Below, in pieces: positions 54,681-64,000 of a stretch of DNA of 64,000 nt. Made by a program: the position numbers and the translations under genes. This DNA comes from Effrenium voratum (lineage: Eukaryota > Sar > Dinophyceae > Suessiales > Symbiodiniaceae), in the NCBI GenBank assembly GCA_963377175.1, contig CAUJNA010002924.1, positions 325,468 to 389,467 on the forward strand, in the 5' to 3' direction. Every line of letters begins with the position of its first letter. Positions within the stretch are counted from its first letter, which is position 1. Below the pieces are notes generated by a model. The model saw only the letters and a list, made by a program, of their open reading frames with translations, was not told the DNA's origin and made no database searches.

Positions 54681-54687
54681 GCGCAAG

Positions 54688-54774
54688 CGAGAGGACGAGG
54701 TGCGGCGGGAAGCGTATGAAGCTGAGAAGGCGCCTTCCGATGAGCCACCGTCGAACAAATCCGGGGCGCTTTGG
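54688..54774 (+). CDS. Candidate exon ending at a mobile element
   Basis: A charged, biased frame: REDEVRREAYEAEKAPSDE and PPSNKSGAL. The start may be 54678 (acceptor GAACCCAG) or 54688. It may end at a GC donor after 14 codons (GAGAAG/GCGCCT at 54730) or at GCTTTGG/GTGATT, where the donor lies in the left end of the element at 54772. Confidence 0.5.
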
Positions 54775-54875
54775 GTGATTTTTCCCGGGGAAGCCACCAA
54801 AGAAATGGCGGAAGGGAGAGATCACCCTTCGACCCCTGTTGTTTTGGTGGCTTCCCCATGAAAAACACATCAACC
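54772..54875. mobile_element. Inverted-repeat element flush with an exon
   Basis: Terminal region GGGTGATTTTTCCC then GGGGAAGCCACCAAA, matched by TTTGGTGGCTTCCCC and AAAAACACATCAACCC at the right. The 15-base inner repeat is exact. Confidence 0.8.
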
Positions 54876-55402
54876 CAAGGCTCCGGATTTTCTATCACGT
54901 CTTGAACCAGGAAAGATGAAGTCAAGTCTAACAAGGGTCGCACATTTTCGTTCAGGGCCACTGTGAGCTTGTCTTTTCGCGTCCGTTCGATCATGCGACA
55001 TGTTGCCAGGCCGCTTCATTTTAACCTGCAGGGGGGGCGACAAATTTGTTTGGAATTTCCGCAGGAAGCTGAAGTAGGTTTGTCTCAAAATCTGGAACCT
55101 TTAGCGGTACTTGTCCGTTTGGTGTCCTTAAAGCCCAATGAAAAGGGATTCAAGAAGCAAGATGAAGACATGGATTTGCAGCATGAGTCATTCAGACTGC
55201 GTGTGCCGTCAAAAGACCAAGGGCTATACCTAACGGACTGGACTATGGAAAGGGAGATCTCCCCCCCAACCCAAACCTAAGTCCCACCCACCCCCACCTC
55301 GAAGTGAAGCATTTGCCAATTGCCCAAGGATCAACCTGTAGTCAGAGCCTTGGCAACATTGGGCCAAAGAAACACGCTCTTGCTGCATCATTCGCCTATT
55401 TA
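54876..55402. other. Non-coding stretch
   Basis: An open plus frame at 54963-55280 (FRLRVPSKDQGLYLTDW) has little bias and no clear splice sites. Confidence 0.35.
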
Positions 55403-55517
55403 CTAGGTCCCCCAGTAGTGCCCTTTCTCACCGTTTCTTTTTTGGTTCCTCTACTAAAATAGGCTACAGAAAAGAGTTGGTACCGTTTTATTCTAAGCTC
55501 TCTTCTGGAGAACCTAG
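55403..55517 (+). mobile_element. Family A element with TTTA target duplication
   Basis: CTAGGTCCCCCAGTAG at the left, TTCTGGAGAACCTAG at the right, and TTTA on both sides (55399-55402 and 55518-55521). Length 115. Confidence 0.9.
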
Positions 55518-56864
55518 TTTACCCTGTTGTGACCCGGTGTATTCATTCATATTCATCCAAACGACGGGGCTGGATCAGTACAGCGCTCCCCCATCGCCAG
55601 GCAAGGCAGGCCACCATCGCCAGGCCATTCGACGGACTTTTCTTGCTGATGCCCAGTAGGGAATGAGGGAATGAACCTGGGGATTCCCCGTAAAAGGAAA
55701 CCATAGGGGATGGTCTATAGGCGGCATTCCCTCATTGCCTGCTGAGCGCCAGCGAGTTTTAGTGGGTCCATGTTTCGTTAAAATCCCAGAAGGGCTGGCC
55801 GATTCTATATGCGCAGAGTGTTTCGTTGTGCGTGTTGAGATGTGCTGCGAGTTTGTTGGCCCAAGTGTGCCTTAGATGAATATGTCGTGTTGTTTGATGC
55901 TCCCAAACTATTTAGCTGGCACTTGTTAGAACAACAACATGTTGCAAGGTTCGATTTGCTGCTCAGCAAAGTGCAAGGTTGGGATTTCTGATCAAACAAG
56001 CACCCCTATCAGTGAAGTCATGCTAGCAAACCTCAGATCAGCTAGAAACTTCGTGGCGTTTGCAGCTAGAAATTTCCTGCCAGTTGTGCTTCAAATTATG
56101 CTATTGCTGTCATATGAATGTGTCTTTTTTGTGCGTACTCCCTGTTTGTTTGTTTTCAAGGGAAACCAAAAGGACCACACCCAGTTTGGCGGGTCCCCTA
56201 AGACAAGACACACCCAGACTATGCGTCCAACATGTAACATATGAGTGACTGACTTTTACAGAGAACTACAGTATATAAAGGCCGTGCCACAACAACTGTT
56301 GGGTGACATGCCAAACTGGGTGGAAAACGAGGTGGAACACCCCCAAAACAAGGACCATGACATATAGATGGTTGAGATCACGAACGCATGCGGCGTTGGC
56401 AAATGAGAGCAAGGTGGGGCCACTCGACTATTCAACCATGTAGCAAATACCTGCCGTAGCTAATGTATGTATCTGTGCATAAGGGCTATGTGGTGGAGGT
56501 GGTTGTTTGACATCTGCAGGTTGCTGGTGAGTGTCTTCACTTGTCCATGAACGTGATTACCTGCTACAAGGAGCTAAGCCCATTTATATGATTATCCTAT
56601 GATCACTAATGTTTCAGTTTTGGAAGGCCCATGTGCAGATAATCATGTTCACTTGAATACTTGCCATCATGTTTGGCTTCATGTTGTGGAAGGCCCATGT
56701 TTGGTTGAATACAATACTGGTTGTTCAAATAATCATGTTTGGTTTGGTTTTTTTTTCGCTTTCTTACTTTCGTTTGATTTGGTTGTTTCAAAGATCAAGC
56801 AACCAAGCAACCGAATTCTTAAGTGTTTCGTCCTTTCGCTGTCTTTTCGTTTCATATGCTTCAG
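55518..56864. other. Non-coding stretch
   Basis: A family-F-like block lies at about 56150-56215. Two related blocks around 56625 and 56690 share GGAAGGCCCATGT. No assured exon. Confidence 0.4.
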
Positions 56865-56939
56865 CAAGCGAGCGCGTTTTTCGAATTTCGATTCGCCAGG
56901 TCGAAGGAGGAAGCCGCGAGGCGGGCGAAGAACTGGAGG
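56865..56939 (+). CDS. Probable exon with GC donor
   Basis: Strong acceptor (TTTCATATGCTTCAG), then 25 codons in phase 0 with mostly G/C third positions: QASAFFEFRFARSKEEAARR and AKNWR. It ends at a GC donor (TGGAGG/GCTCCA). A charged helix, family unknown. Confidence 0.5.
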
Positions 56940-57059
56940 GCTCCAGCTGATTTGGGGGGGAGCAATTCCTTGATTGCGATTGGGCGGTTTTTTTTCTCTG
57001 TGAATGGGGTGTAGAGCATGTCCTGAACGGAGCAGACTCCTGGGACTGTCTTCTTTAGG

Positions 57060-57520
57060 ATTTGGACCACCCCAAATTGGTGGGTTGCCTCCTCTCAGTT
57101 GTTCAGTGGCACCAATCCTTTTTCCTTTTTTTTTGTGACTGCCCCACTAAAAATGGTCTTCCCCAAAAAGGGTTCCCCTTTTTCTCCAGGGTCGCTGAAC
57201 AACTGAGTTGCTATTGGGTTGGTTCTTTAGACTTTAACTGCTCTCTAGGGTTCAACCCCCGTCAAGGGAATGGTTCACCCAATTTGGATGATGACAATCT
57301 TTAGGTAAACAATGGTGGTTATACGAGCCCCCATTGTTTTGATGGTTTGAATCCCAAGGTTTTTGGACAATCACAGCTTTTCCATTTAACCCGCAACAGA
57401 ATGATATTTTTGCAGACCAGTCAACAGCAGCCTTTTTTTGAGGCGGACACGCAAAACGGTGGTTCTTCCTTTGGTTTTCCTTCAAAACCAACCAAAAAGG
57501 GGTCGCCCCAAAAAAGCACC
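57060..57520. mobile_element. Family-F-like elements
   Basis: Copies at about 57060-57205 and 57445-57520: CGGACACGCAAAACGG..CCTTTGGTTTTCCTTCAAAAC..GGGGTCGCCCCAAAAAAG. Confidence 0.55.
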
Positions 57521-58459
57521 CACTTCCCGTTTTGCTTAGTCGTGTGGTGTTCAGGTCAAGAATCTTGTTTTTTGTCCGAAGGCATTTTACTTTGTGCCTC
57601 TGTGTGTGTGTGTGCTTTTATGTTCTCCTGTGCTCCCCTTTTCTTTGGGTACACCTGTGGCAGATCATTTCGGACGCACCCACGTTTGCTTAGTGGGATG
57701 TATGATGTTTCCCCAACGAGCCACAAAGCTGTGCGCTTTTTCCGGCTTTCTCTTTTCTCCACTTCAATCAACACGGCCGACATTCCAAAGGCTCCGCAAA
57801 TGAAAGCAGAATTCGTGAAGAACTATCGATTTCAACACATTGCATTTTCCTAAGCCGCGAAAGGCCCCCAAGGATTCGTGAAAGGTGTGTATCATTTACG
57901 AACTCGCAAAAGGGTCGCAGAAGGGCTGTGTAAAACGAGCTTCAAGCCGATTTGGCTCTTGTTGGTTGGTTTTGAAGGGAAACCCAAAGGAACACCACCG
58001 CTTTTGTGTGAAAGCAATTCCTCTCCGGAGCCTTCGCCGAAAGGCATTTGATATTTGCCTTCGGCAGGGTTTACTCACGGCCCTGTGTCAAAGCCAGGGG
58101 ATATATCCAATGGTTGGTTTGGGTATGTGTTCAGAATAAGGGGACCCGGAAATGGGCGGTTTTCCTTTTGGCTTCCCTTTTAGAAACACCTGCAAATGCT
58201 GGCCTCAAACAGGCAAAACCCCTCTTGGCTGCCTGAACCCTCCCACCAGGGTCCAACTCACAAAGTTTCCAGGAGTCGAACCGCAGAGTCTTAGCCCCTT
58301 TCATGTTCCCTTTTGAACATAGCAAAGACAAACCGGATTGTGTAGGGCTTAAGGCTTAAGTCTCACTTCCTGAATTCTGGGACTTTCATGACTTTCACTT
58401 CTCGGAGCATTTGGGTGCACTCAAACCAGTTTGGCCTTTGGCCCATCTCAGGTTCTCAG
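57521..58459. other. Non-coding stretch
   Basis: Further family-F-like pieces at about 57965-58000 and 58140-58215, and a partial family C start (CTCACTTCCTGAATTC) near 58362. No assured exon. Confidence 0.4.
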
Positions 58460-58554
58460 AGAATGGGTTCAATCGGCCCGAGCCTTTCGCCTTGAGGAGA
58501 GCCATGCGGAGCTCCGGCGGTGATGCGCGGAGCCCCAGGAACTCGATGGCAACG
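58460..58554 (+). CDS. Candidate exon
   Basis: Acceptor CATCTCAGGTTCTCAG and donor GGCAACG/GTCAAT. The frame has about 68 percent G/C third positions and includes FNRPEPFALRRAMRSSGGDA and RSPRNS. Basic, probably disordered. An AT microsatellite (58565-58616) and a family B element follow immediately. Confidence 0.45.
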
Positions 58555-58564
58555 GTCAATTTAT

Positions 58565-58616
58565 ATGTGTGTATATATATATATATGTATACACATAATT
58601 ATATATATACATATAT
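58565..58616. repeat. AT-rich microsatellite
   Basis: TATATATATGTATACACATAA-like alternating run. Confidence 0.85.
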
Positions 58617-58619
58617 GGT

Positions 58620-58725
58620 ATTTGTTTGGTTTTTTTGGGTGGTGAAAGGTGGTTGGGTTTCCATTTCAATTTCACCCACTAAACGTTAAACTTTTAGCAG
58701 GGGATCTGAGGACAGACCGGTTCAC
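58620..58725 (+). mobile_element. Family B short element
   Basis: TTTCACCCACTAAACGTTAAAC and GGGGATCTGAGGACAGACCGG at the right. Confidence 0.6.
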
Positions 58726-58867
58726 TGCTCTTTACATGTGGTGTTGGTTTTGCTTTGTTGGTCCTATTTATTTTTTAGGGGCCGCACAAGGCAAAACTAA
58801 GGCGTGTGAACATTGCCCATAATCTGTAGTGAAGGGGATGGCATGGGGCACACTTGAGTCAGTGCCA

Positions 58868-58902
58868 AACCCACATCTTGAGAGTGAACCCACATCTTGA
58901 GA
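58868..58902. repeat. 18-base tandem duplication
   Basis: CCACATCTTGAGAGTGA occurs twice in a row. Confidence 0.85.
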
Positions 58903-59014
58903 GTGATGAGCCCCGCCATGACACCAGACATTGAGGTAGGTTGCTCAGTTTTGATACGTGTATCATATGGGTGTGTATCTGTATTGTTTTTGTTTTTCTT
59001 TCTTTCCTTGTTGG

Positions 59015-59100
59015 GGGGGGTACCTTTTTTTTGCGGGTTTTAAGGAAACCAAACGGACGACCACCATTTTCTTTTGGGGCGTCCCCTGAAAAACACACCC
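59015..59100. mobile_element. Family F element
   Basis: GGGGGTACC..TTTTTT..GGTTTTAAGGAAACCAAACGG..GGGGCGTCCCCTGAAAAACACACCC; the right end matches the family F terminus. Confidence 0.6.
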
Positions 59101-60299
59101 ATGTATTGTTGGAAGGGGCTGCCTCTGGCGGGCTAGTTCTAACATGCCCCAGCAAGTTGGAAGGCTAGCCCTTTGCGAACGGGGGACATGATTGTTTAAA
59201 CGCATTGTTCCGTAAACCGGTTTGCCCATTCCGGCCACGGAGAGTTCGGTCCCCAGAATTGGTTGGAATTTGCAAAGAAGTGCGGAACAGGCACTCTTTG
59301 CATGGCATAGATGTGAAACTTGTGAGTGGGCAACCTAGTTTGGTAAACACTTACTAGCCTGGCCGAAAGTGCGAGCATCTTGTGTCAAGGCAAAGATAAG
59401 GGGCCCCACAATGCAAGCCACCACCCTGCTACTTCCGCCAAGGGGCTACAAAACAAGCCCTTCCTGAGGCTAACTGTAACGCTTGCCTGAGGGAAGTGAC
59501 CATGGCTCCCCAGGCCACGTGCATGAGGTGTGTGATGAGCCCTGAGTGTTATGAGCACTTGTTTCCCACAGGATGGTTGTCCTTGGCTCAAAATGGGCGC
59601 ACCATTTTGGGTCACTGGTTCCAAGGTGACTCAATTTTGCCGCCCATGAAACACACCCGAACTCCATCTGAAAGGCCAGAGCCCTGGACAAAATGGGGAC
59701 AGCTAGAAGAATCACTAGGTGTCTATAGCCAGCCACTAAGGAACGCCAAATATTGCCATGGCGGTTTTGGGTACTCCATGTCCTATCAGGTTCTGGTTTA
59801 GCTTCTATGATTTTTAAGGTTGGACAAGGTGGGTAGTGTTTTTCATCAGTTCTAAGGATACCTTCCCCATTCTTTCCATTCCTATTTCGTCTATGGTCAA
59901 TGTGGGAGGTACATTTCGGGTGGCGTTCGTTCTTCGCTTCGTGCATCCAAGCTGAGTCCTTTGGTTACGCCTCCTCCCCGCAGCCGCAGCTGACGCCTCA
60001 GATGGGATCTCAGACCTAGGGCAAAGCGAACAAACACACCCCAAAGGTCGACTTGCATTTGCTTAAGAATAGTTGTTTATGTTCCCCTGTTTAAAGGGAA
60101 TCGATTGCACTGCTGTTTTTTTGTTTTTTTCAGGGGTCTTAACCAATTGGAAGTCGAAGAAGCGTTAAGCCTTGATTAATAATCATAAGTTCTTGCAGTC
60201 AGGGTTTCTCAGGCCTTCTGTCATGCCTGACTTACAGGAGGCCTGATTATTCTGCACATTGCTTCACATCTCCCCCAACCAAAGCATTGCGAAGGCATG
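59101..60299. other. Non-coding stretch
   Basis: A short element lies at about 59583-59635 (CTCAAAATGGGCGCACC..GGTCACTGG). Open frames on both strands at 59470-59946 show no bias. Confidence 0.4.
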
Positions 60300-60306
60300 C
60301 TTTCCT

Positions 60307-60432
60307 TGCAAAGAGAGAGAGAGAGAGAGGGAGTTTCTTGCACCATCACCATTTGCCAAACATCAAGGGAACCAGTGACGCGCTGCATCGCACGCGCACA
60401 CACACACACACCCACCCACCCACCCACGCACA
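60307..60432. repeat. GA and CA/CACC microsatellites
   Basis: A GA run at 60307-60330 and a CA run followed by CACC units at 60395-60430, a small version of the 46.6 kb composite. Confidence 0.9.
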
Positions 60433-60584
60433 CGCACACGGGCACCCCAACAAGAATTCCCAGCCCAAACGTTTCACTTCTTGCAAGTGTAAGCCCGGCC
60501 CACGGTCCCAACCTGATGAGGTTTGCCTAAAATTGGATGTCACTTCAAAACGCTTTTCTGAGAAAGCAACATACTTCGCTGGTT

Positions 60585-60695
60585 CCCAGCGAATCCGGTT
60601 CCTGAGGTCTTTGCTGTTAGTTGGTTTAGTGGTCGGGCTTTCATTTCACCCACTAGAAGTTCGTTACTTTTAGGAGATCTGGAAAGCGCACAGAC
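60585..60695 (+). mobile_element. Family B short element
   Basis: GGTTCCCAGCGAATCCGG at the left, TTTCACCCACTAGAAGTT inside, then a degenerate right end. Confidence 0.55.
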
Positions 60696-61069
60696 CAAAG
60701 AAGGGCGTCATCTCTCTCATGGAAATCCATCAATGTTAAGTGGCAGCCCTTGAGGTCACACTCCATGTTTTTCCGTTAGGCTTAGATATATCTAAAATGG
60801 TTTCCACCTTCAAACGGAAGCTACCCCCAGGGGTGGAGTATACAGGCTATACAAAGGACATACAGCCACCATTTTTAACGGGTATTATATATATATATAT
60901 ATATATCCCCAGCTTACCCAGCGCGTTGGATCAAAACCCAAGGTGGTCCTTGAGGGATCGATGGGTTTCAGACAAAAATCCGAGGGCTCCAGGATCGCAG
61001 GCGTTCACCTGGAAGAAGGCGGACCAAGCGCCCGGAAGCCCGGCTGATCTGATGGATCCGTGATCCCTT

Positions 61070-61605
61070 GGTTTTGAAGGGAGTCGTTTCACCACCCTAC
61101 AGTCTCAACCCGAAATCACTGGAATTATGATTGTTCACCACTGGACATATGTTTGTTTTCCCCTGCTGGTTTAAAATGGAATCGATTTCACTGCTGGAAA
61201 TATGTGTTTCACTTTTTTCCCTTGCGACTCAAGCAACTGGAGGGAGGGGACATATTGCTCTTCATGGGGTGGGTTTTGGAAACACAGGGACTTAGTAGTT
61301 GTTTTTTTGTGATTTTTTGTTCAGTTCCTGGCGACTTAAGCAAATGGAGGGAGGTCCGATAAACATGGGGCGACCATCAGGGAAACCCCCAAAGAGACGA
61401 CTTTCACCTGGGACAAGTTCCCCAGGGCCATTTTGGGGCCAGGAGGAAAACATGGATCAACCTCCTCATCCAAACGGAAGTCGCCGTGGATGTCTGGCTT
61501 CCTGATCTTTTTCTGTTCTCATGGCGTCCGAGGGAATCTGTGACTGCTGGAAATATGTTGTCTTTGTTTGGCCAAGGACTTTAAAGCAAATGGCGGTTGG
61601 CGTCT
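61070..61605. repeat. Cluster of related 70-100 base blocks
   Basis: At least four blocks share ATCGATTTCACTGCTGG, AAATATGT.TT and ACTTAAGCAA.TGGAGGGAGG. Single relatives lie at about 60090-60155 and 39630-39690. No convincing exon here. Confidence 0.65.
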
Positions 61606-63279
61606 TTTTCTACCCACGGTGGCAACCAGTAGGGTTGCGTTTCACAACAAGGTTTGTACATAAAACCACAACAATAACACTGATTGTTGGCATCAATGGT
61701 GTGACGAACATTGTTCAATGGCGTAGATGATGATGAATGTCGCTAAGGACTAAACAAGAGCAGCCTAGCAGAAAATAATGTACATCAGGGTCTTGTTTTC
61801 TTGTTTGAGCAATGACGACACCTGATAGTTTGCGCGAACACATCCACGATGTGTCCTCCAAATAAGCCAATATCGCAATTCACAACAGTGTGTGAGTTGT
61901 CTTTACACATGCCCGATATCTTCTTTTTTTTTGGGGGGGGTCATGTGAGTTCGGGAGAGTTGTCAGAAATGGCTTGAGCCCCGAAATAAGCTGTATTGGT
62001 CAGGGGCCGCCTACGGTTCTAATCAACAGGTTCCTGCACCAAAAGGACATTCACTTTGGTGCATGTTGCTTGGATGTTAGGACTTTAAGTTTTTGCCAAC
62101 TAGTGGGGTTTCCAATAAGCCACTAAAAGTTAAACTTACAGCAGGGGAGCAGAAAGCAACCCAGTTCATGTGTGAAGCATCCAATTGAACCCACTGTCTG
62201 AGTTTGTTAGAACCCATTTAGGGTTACCCAAAAATACTCCGGCCCAGGGCTGGCAAGGGCCTGTCCTTCGGCGGGAGCCTGAAGTCCACGCGGAGATCTC
62301 AGCGGAAGTGTTACGTGCTGGGTGCCAATTTTTTGGTTGCCAGGGTTGGGCAAAATGGATTTCAACCCGCAAGCCTATCTGGAGAGCACGAGCTCGCCAT
62401 GATGGAGGTCCTTTACCGTTCGGGGGGGGGGGGGGGGGAAGTTATATATAACGACGGAAAGCGACCATTAGGTCGATAGCGTTGGGGTGAAATCGAAAAA
62501 AGGGGGCAGCACTGCTTGCAGAACGTCTTTCTCGCACAAAACATCACGCAGACTGCACCCAACTTCGTCAAGACTTAAGATTTGGGGTTGGGCTTGAGTT
62601 TGGCGGTGGTGTCCTGCTTCCTTTTTCACGTCCGAAAAGGCCAAACTTGAATTGAAACTGAAACAAGTTGACCAGAAGGGAGGAGGGGAGGCAGGCCCTG
62701 CTATATTTAATTATGTTCCAACGGTCCACTCACAGGAGTCACGTTTTTTGGTTGTGTGTGTGTGTGTTGCTACAACAGCAGGATGTACGGTTAGCCCGTC
62801 ACACAGAATCCCATGATGTGAAAGCTTGCGTTTTGCTCGCCTGATGCACTGCTTGATCCCCAATATAGGTAGGCCTTCATCCGTCTGGCAGGGCCGCCAT
62901 GCCTGTCCATTTCAAGTAATATAGCTCCTATGTATTTCCGTGCTTGGTGCGAAAACCCTGCTTCGCGTCCCCGTTACTTGGGGGTAGGGCTGGTCGCCGC
63001 GACCCTCAGGCTCTTCAGACTCAAGATGTAACGATTCCTGTAGGGAAGCCACGACAGAGGGCTCTTGAAATGGATTCGAAGGCAGCAAAAAGTAGCCGAG
63101 TTCAGAAGCATGAAACGCCTACCATGACTTTCCTTCGGAATTGACTCGCCACAAAACATTTGAACACTTGTTGGAAGTCGTCCAAAATGCTTCAGAAATC
63201 ATTTCACCGCACAAAAAACGCTCAGCATAGATACAAACACACATAGGGCGTGGTTTTTGTGGGTGTGGCCAAGACTGAG
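61606..63279. other. Non-coding stretch with one uncertain GC-rich segment
   Basis: A family B variant lies at 62073-62162. At 62256-62420 two plus frames are open with some bias (KGLSFGGSLKSTRRSQRK; EPEVHAEISAEVLRAG), so an exon is possible. A G-run occurs at 62422-62438 and a GT run at 62755-62766. Confidence 0.4.
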
Positions 63280-63353
63280 GCCACCGCCCGCAGCAGCACC
63301 AGCACCAGCAGCAGACTCCAGGCGACCAGGCCATGATGCGTGCGAGCAGGCGG
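63280..63353 (+). CDS. Candidate exon, glutamine/histidine-rich
   Basis: The frame HRPQQHQHQQQTPGDQAMMR followed by ASRR has about 90 percent G/C third positions and ends at a GT donor (AGGCGG/GTGGAA). The acceptor is GGCCAAGACTGAG. A low-complexity linker, no domain. Confidence 0.45.
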
Positions 63354-64000
63354 GTGGAACCTGGCACTTGAGTCGAACTCAAAACCCGGCAATGAAGAGG
63401 GTTACAAAGGCGGCCGCTGGTAATTTTGTGTTGAATGGTCTGGGATAAAGGTTTTTGTGCCAGGTTTTGATTGCAACTCACTTGTGCGCTGTGAGAAGCG
63501 TGGCCCTCAGCCCTTTGCGTCATGGTTGTGAGCAATCGGATTTTGAGGATACTTCGTGCTACCAAGGGCCACACTTTTCAAAGTGAGAAAGTTGTGGTGG
63601 GAATGGCCACTTTGGTATCACAAGCGCTATGGTCCGCAACCTCGTGGATGACTCTTCCTGAGCTGGGTGGGTGCTTCATTAAGAAAGGCAAACTGTCATA
63701 GATGATCTTACATCTATGGCAGGTTCCCTTCTCGGAAAAGGTGTGGCACCATTTCTGCGGTCGCTTTCAGTCAAATTTCCTTTGGGCAAAGTGACAACTG
63801 CATGCACTCCCATTTGGTTGCACAGGTTGGGTGTGGCTCCAAGGTAGGAATCGGCCCAACAAAAGAACAACCCTTTGCGGTTTTTTGGCTCTGCAAGGGG
63901 CAGAGGCTTGCCTCCAGACAAGTCGACACCCTGCGGTCCCTGGCTCCCCACCTACCCGGACCCTAAACGCCTGTGGGGCGTTTCGGAATTCGGGAGGCCA
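63354..64000. other. Non-coding stretch to window end
   Basis: A family-D-like end (GGTTTTTGTGCCAGGTTTTGA) at about 63449-63472. No exon recognised. Confidence 0.4.

Overview
The window reads as nuclear DNA of an intron-rich eukaryote, most probably a dinoflagellate of the Symbiodinium/Polarella type. Four signs support this. Recognisable protein motifs sit on tiny exons (36 to 140 bases) separated by introns of about 0.3 to 9 kb. Exon ends are followed by GT and, very often, by GC. The introns are packed with families of short inverted-repeat elements about 80 to 130 bases long. No bacterial operon, ribosome-binding site, rRNA or tRNA gene is visible. The species assignment is inference; the split-gene structure is seen directly.

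Region 1, about 0.4-32 kb, plus strand. Several exons belong to a serine/threonine protein kinase: an N-terminal helix (6967-7032), the glycine-rich loop (7380-7418), the beta3 lysine strand (8462 onward), the alphaE helix (16299-16334) and the catalytic loop HRDIKPGN (17492-17554). The joined phases and residue spacing fit a kinase fold. An activation-segment/APE motif lies directly behind the beta3 lysine instead of after the catalytic loop, and no clear DFG exon was found. Other coding-looking exons up to a stop at 32247 may belong to this or to following genes. Two probable minus-strand exons lie at 28.4-28.8 kb.

Region 2, about 34-46 kb, plus strand. An ankyrin-repeat gene is the clearest gene here. 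Six exons (37224, 38531, 39715, 42340, 43756, 45502) are all in phase 0 and all end at GC donors. Together they rebuild successive repeats of 33-34 residues, each repeat cut at the same two places by introns.

Region 3, 46.6-50.3 kb, is dominated by a CA-type microsatellite of about 960 bases and a CT-rich tract of about 540 bases.

Region 4, about 50-64 kb, holds isolated exons on both strands, an intronless gene-like stretch with one frameshift (51944-52331), and many short mobile elements.

At least seven short-element families recur across the window, named A to G here. Family A has terminal inverted repeats and, in three copies, 4-base target duplications. Two elements sit right at exon ends, which suggests introner-like behaviour. 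Exon boundaries were read by eye from splice consensus, frame and third-position GC bias. Those without a protein motif are tentative.
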